Below, in pieces: positions 7,200 through 14,655 of a stretch of 35,783 nt of DNA. The position numbers and the translations under genes are program-made. The stretch is taken from contig JAISVO010000068.1 in the NCBI GenBank assembly GCA_031271525.1, forward strand, positions 1-35,783, in the 5' to 3' direction. Source of the DNA: Oscillospiraceae bacterium (GTDB lineage: Bacteria > Bacillota > Clostridia > Oscillospirales > UBA929). Each line of letters begins with the position of its first letter. Positions within the stretch are counted from its first letter, which is position 1. The notes beneath the pieces are model-generated. The model was not told the origin of the DNA, searched no databases, and worked only from the letters and a program-made list of their open reading frames with translations.

Positions 7200-9278
7200 G
7201 TGGAGGGGAAGGGCCGGTTTTGGGCGCGGGCGCGGAGCGGGGCGATGGTCGCGTTGGTCGCCGCCGCGCTGGTCTGGGGGTTCTTCACCCTGTTTACCCA
7301 GTACGGCGTCAGCGTGAACCTGACGTACCCGATCTACCACAATACGGACTGGCAGTGCGAATACTTCGAGTTCGACGAGGCGGGCGGCAAGCGCGCGCTG
7401 GCGTTTCTGCCGAACGAGTACGGGTTCCTCACCGTCACGGGTTCGGAATACCTCGACGCCGCGCGGGCCGGGCCGCCCCCCGCCGAGGACGATCCCCCGT
7501 TCGAGGGAACGCGCCACCGGGTGGGGTTCTCCGCGGTCCTGACCGAGTATTACGACAGGGCCATCCTGTCTGTTCAGGGCGACAGCGTCCCGATGATCGT
7601 CTTTTTGGACGACATCATTCTCCATACGGATTTCCCGAACCTGACAAGTACCCCGGACTCCCCGCCGCCCGGAGACGCGGAGCCGCTGGAGGGGGACTAC
7701 GGCATGTTCGGGAACGCCGGCGAAATATTCGTCATGCTGCCGGCGGATTACGCCGGAAGGACGCTGACCGTGATCCAATACCTCTCCGCGCCCTATCCCG
7801 CCTATTACTGGCAGCCCGCGACCGTGACCGTGGAGGCCCCCGGCGCGGATAGGGTTTACGCCGCGAGGGGCTACGGGCCAAGCGCGGTTGTCAGCGGGCT
7901 GACGGGCGCGGCGCTGATCCTGTTCGCCGCGCTGTTCCTCCGGCAGGTCCTCTTGGGCGGAAAACCCTTCCCCCTCCTCCTTCTGATCGGCTACACGCTG
8001 ATCGGCATGATCGCGGCGTCAAGCTACAATTATCTCAGGCCGGAGATACTGTACGAAGCCCTGCCGGCCCAGACATGGTGTAAGTCGATAGCAGACTACG
8101 CCGCCGGGAACCTTCTCCTGCTCTACCTCGCGCTCCGCATGAGGCGTCCGGCCCGGTTCGCGCTCGCGGGGCTTGCGGCGGCCCATACCGCCGTCATTAC
8201 GGTGTTCATGGCCCTGAACACCGCGGGAGACATCAGCCTGTGGATTGGCGAACAATGGCCGGGCATCCTCGGGTTTGCCGTCTCCCTGTTCGGCATCGCC
8301 CTTTCTGTCTTTGAGTCGCGCGGGAACCCCTTTTACAAACGGATCGGCTGGATATTTCTGGCCCTCGGGGCGGGCTACGCCATTCTGACGGAGGGCCTGA
8401 GGGTTGCCGGGCTGCCGCTGTACTCGGCCTTGTACGACCCGTTCCGCACCCTTTGGGAGTTGGGCGATTTCTACCGGATCAACGAAGCGCTCTGGGCGCT
8501 GATCCTGATCGCCCTCGCGGTCCTCACCCTCCGGGAAATGGTCACCGACGCGGTCCGCCGTTCCGCCCGGCTGACCGCCGCCGAGCAGCTGAACCGCTTA
8601 AAGACCGACTTCCTCGCGTCGGTTGCCCACGAGATCAAGACGCCGCTCACCGTGCTGGCCGGCAGCGCGCGGGACTCGCTGGATATGCTGGGGGAGGAGT
8701 CGCCCAACACGGCGGACATCGCGGATAACCAATGGCTGATCGAGAAGACCGTGATGCGGATCGACGGGATCGTCCTCGACCTGATGGATACCTCCGCGCT
8801 GGAGACGGGGCGGCTGACCCTCCGTTTCGGGCCGGTTGACTTGGCCGGCCTGCTCGAAAACGTCTGCAACGCCTATCTCTCGCGGACGGACATCCGGGGC
8901 AGCCGGGCGGAGCTAAGCCTCCAGCCGGGCCTCCCGCCGGTCCGCGCCGACGGCGCGAGGCTGGAGCAGGTGATGGCGAACCTGCTGACAAACGCCGTGA
9001 AGCACACCGAGAACGGGCTGATCACGGTATCCCTGTCCGGGCGGGACGGCAGCCAGACGGTGCGCGTCAGCGATACAGGCGAGGGGATGGACGCGTCAAC
9101 GCGCCGCTCGGCGTTCAGGCAGTATAGCACGTCGGGGGAGGACCGGTGGCGGCACGGCATCGGGCTGTACCTCTGCCGCCAGATTATTTTGGCGCACGGG
9201 GGCGAGATAAGCCTAGAGAGCGGGAAGGGCCGGGGGACGACCGTCTCCTTCTCCCTGAAGGAGGGCGACCGGGCATAA
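7200..9278 (+). CDS. Seven-helix membrane sensor histidine kinase (7TMR-DISM-like)
   Basis: This sensor kinase should autophosphorylate on His477 in the motif ASVAHEIKTPL and pass the phosphate to the overlapping regulator. Layout of the 692 residues: N-terminal helix (about 15-34); an extracytoplasmic domain of about 190 residues with no family I recognise; seven predicted membrane helices (about 228-448); HisKA; then HATPase with N-box NLLTNAVKHTENG, G1 DTGEGMD, and G2 GIGLYLC. This resembles 7TMR-DISM receptors, which often sense carbohydrates or other small ligands, but the ligand here is unknown. The GTG at 7200 has AAGGGGGG seven bases upstream; a TTG at 7194 lies too close to that site. 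Stop TAA overlaps the proposed start of the regulator. Confidence 0.85.
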   Translation: MEGKGRFWARARSGAMVALVAAALVWGFFTLFTQYGVSVNLTYPIYHNTDWQCEYFEFDEAGGKRALAFLPNEYGFLTVTGSEYLDAARAGPPPAEDDPPFEGTRHRVGFSAVLTEYYDRAILSVQGDSVPMIVFLDDIILHTDFPNLTSTPDSPPPGDAEPLEGDYGMFGNAGEIFVMLPADYAGRTLTVIQYLSAPYPAYYWQPATVTVEAPGADRVYAARGYGPSAVVSGLTGAALILFAALFLRQVLLGGKPFPLLLLIGYTLIGMIAASSYNYLRPEILYEALPAQTWCKSIADYAAGNLLLLYLALRMRRPARFALAGLAAAHTAVITVFMALNTAGDISLWIGEQWPGILGFAVSLFGIALSVFESRGNPFYKRIGWIFLALGAGYAILTEGLRVAGLPLYSALYDPFRTLWELGDFYRINEALWALILIALAVLTLREMVTDAVRRSARLTAAEQLNRLKTDFLASVAHEIKTPLTVLAGSARDSLDMLGEESPNTADIADNQWLIEKTVMRIDGIVLDLMDTSALETGRLTLRFGPVDLAGLLENVCNAYLSRTDIRGSRAELSLQPGLPPVRADGARLEQVMANLLTNAVKHTENGLITVSLSGRDGSQTVRVSDTGEGMDASTRRSAFRQYSTSGEDRWRHGIGLYLCRQIILAHGGEISLESGKGRGTTVSFSLKEGDRA

Positions 9279-9964
9279 AAAGGATCCTGATGGTGGAGGA
9301 CGACCCCGAGATCGTCCGGCTGAACAGCCGGATGCTGAGCCGGCGGGGTTTCCATGTGACAGCCGCCCTGTCCGCGGCCGAAGCCCGCGCGCAAATGGCT
9401 GGCTTTGACCTCGCGATCCTCGACGTCAACCTTCCGGACGGCAGCGGCTACGACCTCTGCCGGGAGCTTCGCGCCGCCGGGCACAGGGAGACGCCGGTCA
9501 TCTTCCTGACCGGGCGGGGGCTGGTGAGCGACAAGGTGGAGGGGTTTTCCTCCGGCGGGGATTACTACCTCGTGAAGCCGTACTCGTTCGAGGAGCTGTT
9601 CGCCGTGATCGGGAGCCTGCTGCGGAGGAGCGAGCAGACAAAAATCTCGATCGCCGAAGCGACCGAGATCACGCGCGGCCCGCTGACCCTCCGCCTGTCC
9701 GAGGGCAAAGCCTATGTGGACGGGAGGGACGCCGGGCTGACCCCGAAGGAGTTCGCGGTTCTGCTGCTGCTCGTCCGGAACGAGGACCGGGAGATGGGCG
9801 GCGAGGAAATCTACCGTGCGGTCTGGGGCGCCGATCCGCTGAACGGCTCCGGCACGGTGCGCCAGCACATCTCCCGGCTGAAGAAAAAGCTGGGCGAGGA
9901 CGGCACCGACGCCTTCTCCCTCCTGAGCAGCCGGGAAAAGGGCTACCTCTTTACCGTCCGGTAG
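9275..9964 (+). CDS. OmpR/PhoB-family response regulator, probable ATA start
   Basis: A receiver domain (acidic pair D9-D10, phospho-acceptor D50 in LAILDVNLP, T in FLTGR, K in VKPYSF) is followed by an OmpR-type winged helix (LTPKEFAVLLLLV ... VRQHISRLKKKLG). It is the likely partner of the kinase just upstream. The expected N-terminus of this family, M-K-R-I-L-M-V-E-D-D, is encoded exactly if the ATA at 9275-9277 is the initiator. It has GGAGG ten bases upstream and overlaps the kinase stop as ATAA, where relatives usually have ATGA. The first conventional start, ATG at 9290, would remove most of the first beta strand. No other ATG, GTG or TTG lies nearby in frame. It converges with the NarL-type regulator with three bases between stops. 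Confidence 0.88.
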   Translation: MKRILMVEDDPEIVRLNSRMLSRRGFHVTAALSAAEARAQMAGFDLAILDVNLPDGSGYDLCRELRAAGHRETPVIFLTGRGLVSDKVEGFSSGGDYYLVKPYSFEELFAVIGSLLRRSEQTKISIAEATEITRGPLTLRLSEGKAYVDGRDAGLTPKEFAVLLLLVRNEDREMGGEEIYRAVWGADPLNGSGTVRQHISRLKKKLGEDGTDAFSLLSSREKGYLFTVR

Positions 9965-9967
9965 CCC

Positions 9968-10570
9968 CTACGCGTTTTTCCAGTAGTACACCGCGAGCTG
10001 GGTGCGGTCGCGCAGCTCCAGCTTCTCCAGCACCGACGACACGGCGTTGCGGACGGTCCCTTGGGAGAGGAAGAGCTTTGCCGCGATCTCCCCGTTGGAA
10101 AGCCCCGACGCGACCAGCGCCAGCACCTCGTTTTCCCGCTCGGTCAGCCGCCCGAACACCGGGGCGGCCGTTTTTTTCGCGCTCAGCCCAACCCCCCGGT
10201 CGAAGACCATCGCGCCCTTCTCCACGGCGCGGATCCGCTCGACGATCCCGTCCGCCGGGGTGCTTTTCAGCAGATACCCCTCCGCGCCGGCTTCCATCGC
10301 GGACGCGATATACGCGTCGTCGGTGAAGGTCGTCAGCATCACGATCTTTACCTCGGGGTACGCCTCCTTGATCCTCTTCGTCGCGGCGACCCCGTCGCAC
10401 ACCGGCATCCGTATGTCCATCAGCGCGACGTCGGGCCGCCGTTCGCCGCAGAGCCGGAACGCCTCCGCCCCGTCCGGCGCGCACCGGACGCTCCAGCCCT
10501 CCTCGGTTTCCAGCAGCAGCTTTAAGCTGTCCCGGATCAGCCCGTCGTCGTCAACCACCAAAAGGTCCAC
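9968..10570 (-). CDS. NarL/FixJ-family response regulator, no adjacent kinase
   Basis: The 200-residue regulator has a receiver domain with acidic cluster D7-D9, phospho-acceptor D52 (ALMDIRMP), T80-81 and the conserved Lys in YLLKSTP. A LuxR-type helix-turn-helix occupies about 140-195 (LTERENEVLALVASGLSNGEIAAKLF, described here in two parts: tetra-helical start and recognition helix QGTVRNAVSSVL). The GTG start is preceded by GGAGG six bases away, and the gene begins 11 bases after the GH10 xylanase, so the two share a transcript. No HisKA_3-type kinase, the usual partner of NarL regulators, lies in the window; the neighbouring OmpR-type pair is on the other strand. A role in controlling xylan use is a reasonable inference but is not shown. 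Confidence 0.88.
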   Translation of the reverse strand: MDLLVVDDDGLIRDSLKLLLETEEGWSVRCAPDGAEAFRLCGERRPDVALMDIRMPVCDGVAATKRIKEAYPEVKIVMLTTFTDDAYIASAMEAGAEGYLLKSTPADGIVERIRAVEKGAMVFDRGVGLSAKKTAAPVFGRLTERENEVLALVASGLSNGEIAAKLFLSQGTVRNAVSSVLEKLELRDRTQLAVYYWKNA

Positions 10571-10581
10571 AAAGCGCCTCC

Positions 10582-11772
10582 CTAAACGGTAAACTCGATC
10601 CGCTCCCCGTCATATTCGCAGAGATACCCGCCTTTGAACCCGCTGACGGAAACCTCGCCGTTATCATCCGTCACGGCGACCCGCTCGGGCGTCCGCCACT
10701 CTTTGTTGATCAGCCCGTCCAGCGCGTCGCAGACCGGCTTGACCCGCGCGTCCTCCGTCATCAGACCCGCCGGGGCGTTCAGCCAGCCTCCGTCGGAAAA
10801 ACTCCAGTAGGTGACGGCCTCCACCAGCGGACACGCGAACAGCAGCTTATAAAACGCCGCCGCCTCGGACGCTTGGCGCTCCTCTCCTTCGGGGGTGGAC
10901 GGCCATTCGGCGTTCTTGTAGTCGTTCAGGTCTACGATCGACTTCGGCATGATCTCCCCCGAAACCAGATTGATCTCGGTGAAATGGAGCGGCAGCCCGA
11001 AGCGGGAGAACCGCTCCAAGACCTCCTCGGTCTTCCCGGCGCTCCAGCAGCCTTGGTGCATGTGGGATTGCAGGCCGATCGCGCCGATCGGGATCCCCGC
11101 CTCCAGCAGCCCTTCCAGCAGGATGTCGTAGGACTCGCTCATGTCGAAGTCGTTGATCAGCAGGGTCGCGTTCGGGTTGGCGTCCCTCGCCGCCTGAAAA
11201 ACCTTTTTCACCAGACCGATCCGGCCTTCCCGCTTGCAGATCCGGGTGATCCCGTTGTCGTATTTGTCGAAAATCGGCATGATCACAACCTCGTTGATCA
11301 CGTCCCACATGTCGATCACGCCGGCGAACGCCGTCACGTCCCGGGTGATCCGGGCGAGCTGGGCCGCGAGGATGTCCCCGTCGCTCAGTTCGAGCAGCCA
11401 CGGCGCGGTGGCGGTGTGCCAGCAGAGCGGATGCCCCTTGACCGCGACGCCGCGCTCTTTCCACCACCGGGCGGTCTTCAAAAGCCGTTCGGTATCCGGC
11501 TTGCCGCGCTCCGGCTCAAACCGCCCCCAATAGAAGGGCAGGGTGACGAAGTTGAACATCTCCTCCATCTTCGCGACCCGCTTCCGCGCAAACTCCTCGT
11601 CCCGGCCAGTCAGCTCCCCGTTGACCAGCGCCGCCGACTCAAACCCGGCGCAGCCGAACTGTACGGCGGACGTCACCTGCCGGACCGTCACGGCCTTCCC
11701 CCGCAGCGGGCCGCCCGCGCGGTCGGTGAGGCGGAGCGTCGCGCTGCCCTTCCTGTGACCGTATGGTTCCAT
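10582..11772 (-). CDS. Intracellular GH10 endo-1,4-beta-xylanase
   Basis: Glycoside hydrolase family 10 retaining enzymes cut beta-1,4-xylan or xylo-oligosaccharides. The acid/base Glu is in MWDVINEV and the nucleophile Glu in LHFTEINL; KGHPLCWH and LQSHMHQG are further family landmarks. There is no signal peptide, so it probably acts in the cytoplasm on imported oligosaccharides. About 45 N-terminal residues and 40 C-terminal residues flank the barrel as short beta-rich additions. The ATG at 11772 is preferred because AAAGGGG lies nine bases upstream; the ATG at 11781 abuts that site and would add three residues. It heads a two-gene transcript with the NarL-type regulator from its own promoter. 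Confidence 0.92.
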   Translation of the reverse strand: MEPYGHRKGSATLRLTDRAGGPLRGKAVTVRQVTSAVQFGCAGFESAALVNGELTGRDEEFARKRVAKMEEMFNFVTLPFYWGRFEPERGKPDTERLLKTARWWKERGVAVKGHPLCWHTATAPWLLELSDGDILAAQLARITRDVTAFAGVIDMWDVINEVVIMPIFDKYDNGITRICKREGRIGLVKKVFQAARDANPNATLLINDFDMSESYDILLEGLLEAGIPIGAIGLQSHMHQGCWSAGKTEEVLERFSRFGLPLHFTEINLVSGEIMPKSIVDLNDYKNAEWPSTPEGEERQASEAAAFYKLLFACPLVEAVTYWSFSDGGWLNAPAGLMTEDARVKPVCDALDGLINKEWRTPERVAVTDDNGEVSVSGFKGGYLCEYDGERIEFTV

Positions 11773-11795
11773 CAATCCCATCCCCTTTCCCGCTT

Positions 11796-11824
11796 ATAGT
11801 ACCACCCCCGGAGGACATTGGCAA
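11796..11824 (-). promoter_or_regulatory. Promoter of the GH10-regulator transcript
   Basis: Leftward TTGCCA (11819-11824), 17-base spacer, TACTAT (11796-11801) lies in the 73-base gap after leuB. It separates the xylanase transcript from the long branched-chain operon. No convincing terminator follows leuB, only the self-complementary CGGCGCGCCG near 11835, so read-through is possible. Confidence 0.7.
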
Positions 11825-11845
11825 TGAAAAGTTTCGGCGCGCCGC

Positions 11846-12904
11846 CTACAGCGCGTCCCGGACCGCGCCGCCCATCTCGGCGGTCCCGGCCAGCCGGCAC
11901 CCCTCGCCCATGATGTCACCCGTGCGGAGCCCTTGGGAGAACGCCTCGGCGACGGCCGCTTCTATGGCGGCCGCTTCGGCGGGAAGGCCCAGCGAGGACC
12001 GGAGGAGCATGGCGGCGGACAGGATGGCGGCGATAGGGTTTGCCCGGTTTGTCCCGGCGATGTCGGGCGCGGAGCCGTGGATCGGCTCGTACAGGCCGAA
12101 AGACCCTTCGCCGAGGCTCGCGGACGGCAGCATCCCGATCGACCCGGTCAGCATACTCGCCTCATCCGAGAGGATGTCGCCGAACAGGTTGCTCGTCACG
12201 ATGACGTCGAATTGGCGCGGGTCGCGCACAAGCTGCATCGCGGCGTTGTCCACCAGCATGTCGCGGTACTCCACGTCCGGGTAATCGCCGCGCAGCCGGT
12301 GCATGACCTCCCGCCACAGCCGGGACGTCTCCAGCACGTTCGCCTTGTCCACCGAGCAGAGCTTCCCCCGGCGAAGCCGCGCCTGTTCAAACCCGACCCG
12401 CCCGATCCGCTCGATCTCGGAGACGGTATACCGTTCGGTGTCAAAGGCTGCGTTGCCCTCGCGCCCCCGCTCGCCGAAATAGATGCCGCCGGTCAGCTCC
12501 CGCACGATCATCAGGTCAAACCCGTCCCCCGCCAGTTCGCTTCGGAGCGGGCAGGCGTCCCGCAGGGCTTTGTGCAGCACCGCCGGGCGGAGGTTCGCGT
12601 ACAGCCCCAGCGCGGCGCGGATCCCGAGAAGCCCCGCTTCGGGGCGGAGATGCCCCGGGAGGGATTCCCACTTTGGTCCGCCCACCGCCCCCAGCAGGAC
12701 GGCGTCCGATTCCCGGCAGAGCGAAACCGTACCGTCCGGCAAGGGGACCCCCGTTTGGTCAATGGCAATGCCGCCCATCAGCGCCTCGGTGAAGGCGAAG
12801 GTATGCCCGAACCTCTCCGCGGCCGCTTGGAGGGTCAGCACCGCTTCCCTTGTGATCTCGGGGCCGATCCCGTCCCCCGGGATCACCGTAATTTTAGCGG
12901 TCAT
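11846..12904 (-). CDS. leuB: 3-Isopropylmalate dehydrogenase
   Basis: This enzyme oxidises and decarboxylates 3-isopropylmalate to 2-oxoisocaproate with NAD+, in leucine synthesis; it may also act on 3-methylmalate in the citramalate route to isoleucine. The 352-residue product has IPGDGIGPEI, the GGPKW loop, RELTGGIYFGERG, the catalytic Lys-Asp region SVDKANVL, and SNLFGDILSDEASMLTGS (metal-binding aspartates). The NAD-binding end is GLYEPIHGSAPDIAG. The ATG lies one base after the leuD stop, with GGAGGG in the leuD end. It is the last gene of the ilv-leu operon and ends with TAG. Confidence 0.95.
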   Translation of the reverse strand: MTAKITVIPGDGIGPEITREAVLTLQAAAERFGHTFAFTEALMGGIAIDQTGVPLPDGTVSLCRESDAVLLGAVGGPKWESLPGHLRPEAGLLGIRAALGLYANLRPAVLHKALRDACPLRSELAGDGFDLMIVRELTGGIYFGERGREGNAAFDTERYTVSEIERIGRVGFEQARLRRGKLCSVDKANVLETSRLWREVMHRLRGDYPDVEYRDMLVDNAAMQLVRDPRQFDVIVTSNLFGDILSDEASMLTGSIGMLPSASLGEGSFGLYEPIHGSAPDIAGTNRANPIAAILSAAMLLRSSLGLPAEAAAIEAAVAEAFSQGLRTGDIMGEGCRLAGTAEMGGAVRDAL

Positions 12905-12905
12905 A

Positions 12906-13376
12906 TCAACCCTCCGCCTTCAGCGCGGCGAGCAGACCCCCCGCGCCGATCACATCCTTGATAAACTGCGGGAAGGGCGGCGCCGGGTAGACCGCTCCGG
13001 TCGTGTTGTTCCGCACCGCCCCGTCGGTCACCTCCACGTCGTCCCCGTCCGAGATGCCGGCCGAGGCTTCGGGCGACTCGATGATGGTCAGACCGATGTT
13101 GATGGCGTTCCGGTAGAAGATACGGGCGAAGGACCCCGCGACGACGGCGGCCACCCCGCTCGCTTTCAGCGCCAGCGGCGCGTGTTCCCGGGAGGAACCG
13201 CACCCGAAGTTCGCCCCGCCGACGACAATCGCCCCGCCCCGGACTTTTTCGGGGAAATCCCGGTCGAGATCCTCCATGCAGTGCGCTTTCAAGTCCTCCG
13301 GTGCGGACATATTGAGGTATCGGGCGGGGATGATGACGTCGGTATCGACGTTGTCCCCGTACTTAATCGCTCTCAT
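12906..13376 (-). CDS. leuD: 3-Isopropylmalate dehydratase small subunit
   Basis: This small subunit (156 residues) pairs with LeuC to isomerise 2- to 3-isopropylmalate, and citraconate-type intermediates in the isoleucine branch. Landmarks are the N-terminal GDNVDTDVIIPARYL and the swivel-domain loop GGANFGCGSSREHAP. The length is that of the short archaeal/Clostridium-type LeuD rather than the 200-residue enterobacterial form. The start has GAGGAG nine bases upstream and lies 16 bases after leuC. Confidence 0.95.
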   Translation of the reverse strand: MRAIKYGDNVDTDVIIPARYLNMSAPEDLKAHCMEDLDRDFPEKVRGGAIVVGGANFGCGSSREHAPLALKASGVAAVVAGSFARIFYRNAINIGLTIIESPEASAGISDGDDVEVTDGAVRNNTTGAVYPAPPFPQFIKDVIGAGGLLAALKAEG

Positions 13377-13392
13377 TCAAATACGCTCCTCT

Positions 13393-14652
13393 CTATAACT
13401 CTTCGGGCGATCCGACCCGGCCCAGCACCGCCGAAGCGGCGGCGACCGCGGGGGACGCGAGGTAGACCTCGCTCTCGGGGTGGCCCATCCGCCCGACGAA
13501 ATTGCGGTTTGTCGTCGCCACCGCCCGTTCCCCCTTGGCGAGGATCCCCATATGGCCTCCGAGGCAAGGCCCGCAGGTCGGGGTCGATACGGCGCACCCG
13601 GCGTCCAAAAAGATACCCACCAAGCCCTCGTCGATCGCCTGACGGTAGATCAGCTGTGTCGCCGGGATGATCACCACCCGCACGTCTTTGGCGGCTTTCC
13701 GCCCCTTCAGGACCTCCGCCGCGATCCGCAGGTCGCTGATCCTCCCGTTGGTGCAGGACCCGATGACGACTTGGTCGATCGGCGCCTCCGGAATGCCGTC
13801 GAGCGTGACGGCGTTGCCCGGCAGGTGGGGGGCCGCGACGGTGGGACGGACGGCGGACAGGTCGATTGTGCAGTCCCGCTCATACTCCGCGCCGGCGTCG
13901 GCATCGGTTTCGGTCCACGCCCGGCTCACCCGCCCGCGAAGGTACGCGCGGGTCACACTGTCCGCGGGGAAGATGCCGTTCTTCGCGCCCGCCTCGATCG
14001 CCATATTGGCGACGCACAGCCGGTCGTCGATGCCGAGCGCCGCGACGCCCGGACCGGTAAACTCCATCGAGCGGTAGAGCGCGCCGTCCACCCCGATCAT
14101 CCCGATGATATGCAGGATGACGTCCTTCCCCGAGACCCAGCGGCCGAGCGACCCAGTCAGGGTAAACCGAAGGGCGGCGGGCACCTTGAACCACGCGATC
14201 CCCTTCGCCATTCCGGCCGCCATATCGGTGCTCCCCACGCCGGTGGAAAAGGCGTTCAGCGCCCCGTAGGTGCAGGTGTGGGAGTCCGCGCCGATGATCA
14301 GCTCTCCCGGCGCGGCCAGCCCCTTCTCGGGGAGGAGCGCGTGCTCGACCCCCATCTCTCCGACGTCATAGAAGTGTTTGATCCCCTGTTCCCGGGCGAA
14401 GAGCCGCACCTCCCGGCACTGCTCCGCCGCCTTGATGTCCTTGTTCGGGGTGAAGTGATCCATCACCAGCGCGATCCTCTCCGGATCGAACACCTTCCCG
14501 AAACCCGCCTCCCGGTAAGCGGCCAGCGCCACCGGGGAGGTGATGTCGTTGCCCAGCACCAGATCCACCTTCGCCTTAACCAATTGCCCGGGGGAAACCT
14601 GATCCAAGCCCGCGTGGGCCGCCAGAATCTTCTGGCTGGCTGTCATAGCCAT
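13393..14652 (-). CDS. leuC: 3-Isopropylmalate dehydratase large subunit
   Basis: This is the aconitase-superfamily subunit carrying the 4Fe-4S cluster; with LeuD it interconverts isopropylmalate isomers. The three cluster cysteines are in IGSCTNGR and TPTCGPCLGG. Substrate-side landmarks are DHFTPNKDI and GADSHTCTYGALNAFSTGVG. At 419 residues it is the HacA/LeuC2 type (about 420) found in archaea and clostridia, not the 465-residue E. coli form; this matches the short LeuD. The ATG lies three bases after cimA, with GGAGG ten bases upstream. Confidence 0.95.
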   Translation of the reverse strand: MAMTASQKILAAHAGLDQVSPGQLVKAKVDLVLGNDITSPVALAAYREAGFGKVFDPERIALVMDHFTPNKDIKAAEQCREVRLFAREQGIKHFYDVGEMGVEHALLPEKGLAAPGELIIGADSHTCTYGALNAFSTGVGSTDMAAGMAKGIAWFKVPAALRFTLTGSLGRWVSGKDVILHIIGMIGVDGALYRSMEFTGPGVAALGIDDRLCVANMAIEAGAKNGIFPADSVTRAYLRGRVSRAWTETDADAGAEYERDCTIDLSAVRPTVAAPHLPGNAVTLDGIPEAPIDQVVIGSCTNGRISDLRIAAEVLKGRKAAKDVRVVIIPATQLIYRQAIDEGLVGIFLDAGCAVSTPTCGPCLGGHMGILAKGERAVATTNRNFVGRMGHPESEVYLASPAVAAASAVLGRVGSPEEL

Positions 14653-14655
14653 AAC

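Noticed and set aside
11796..11812. GGGTGGTAC before GH10, also T-box-like
   Set aside because: It overlaps the -10 element of a good promoter and the gap to leuB is only 73 bases; no leader structure fits.
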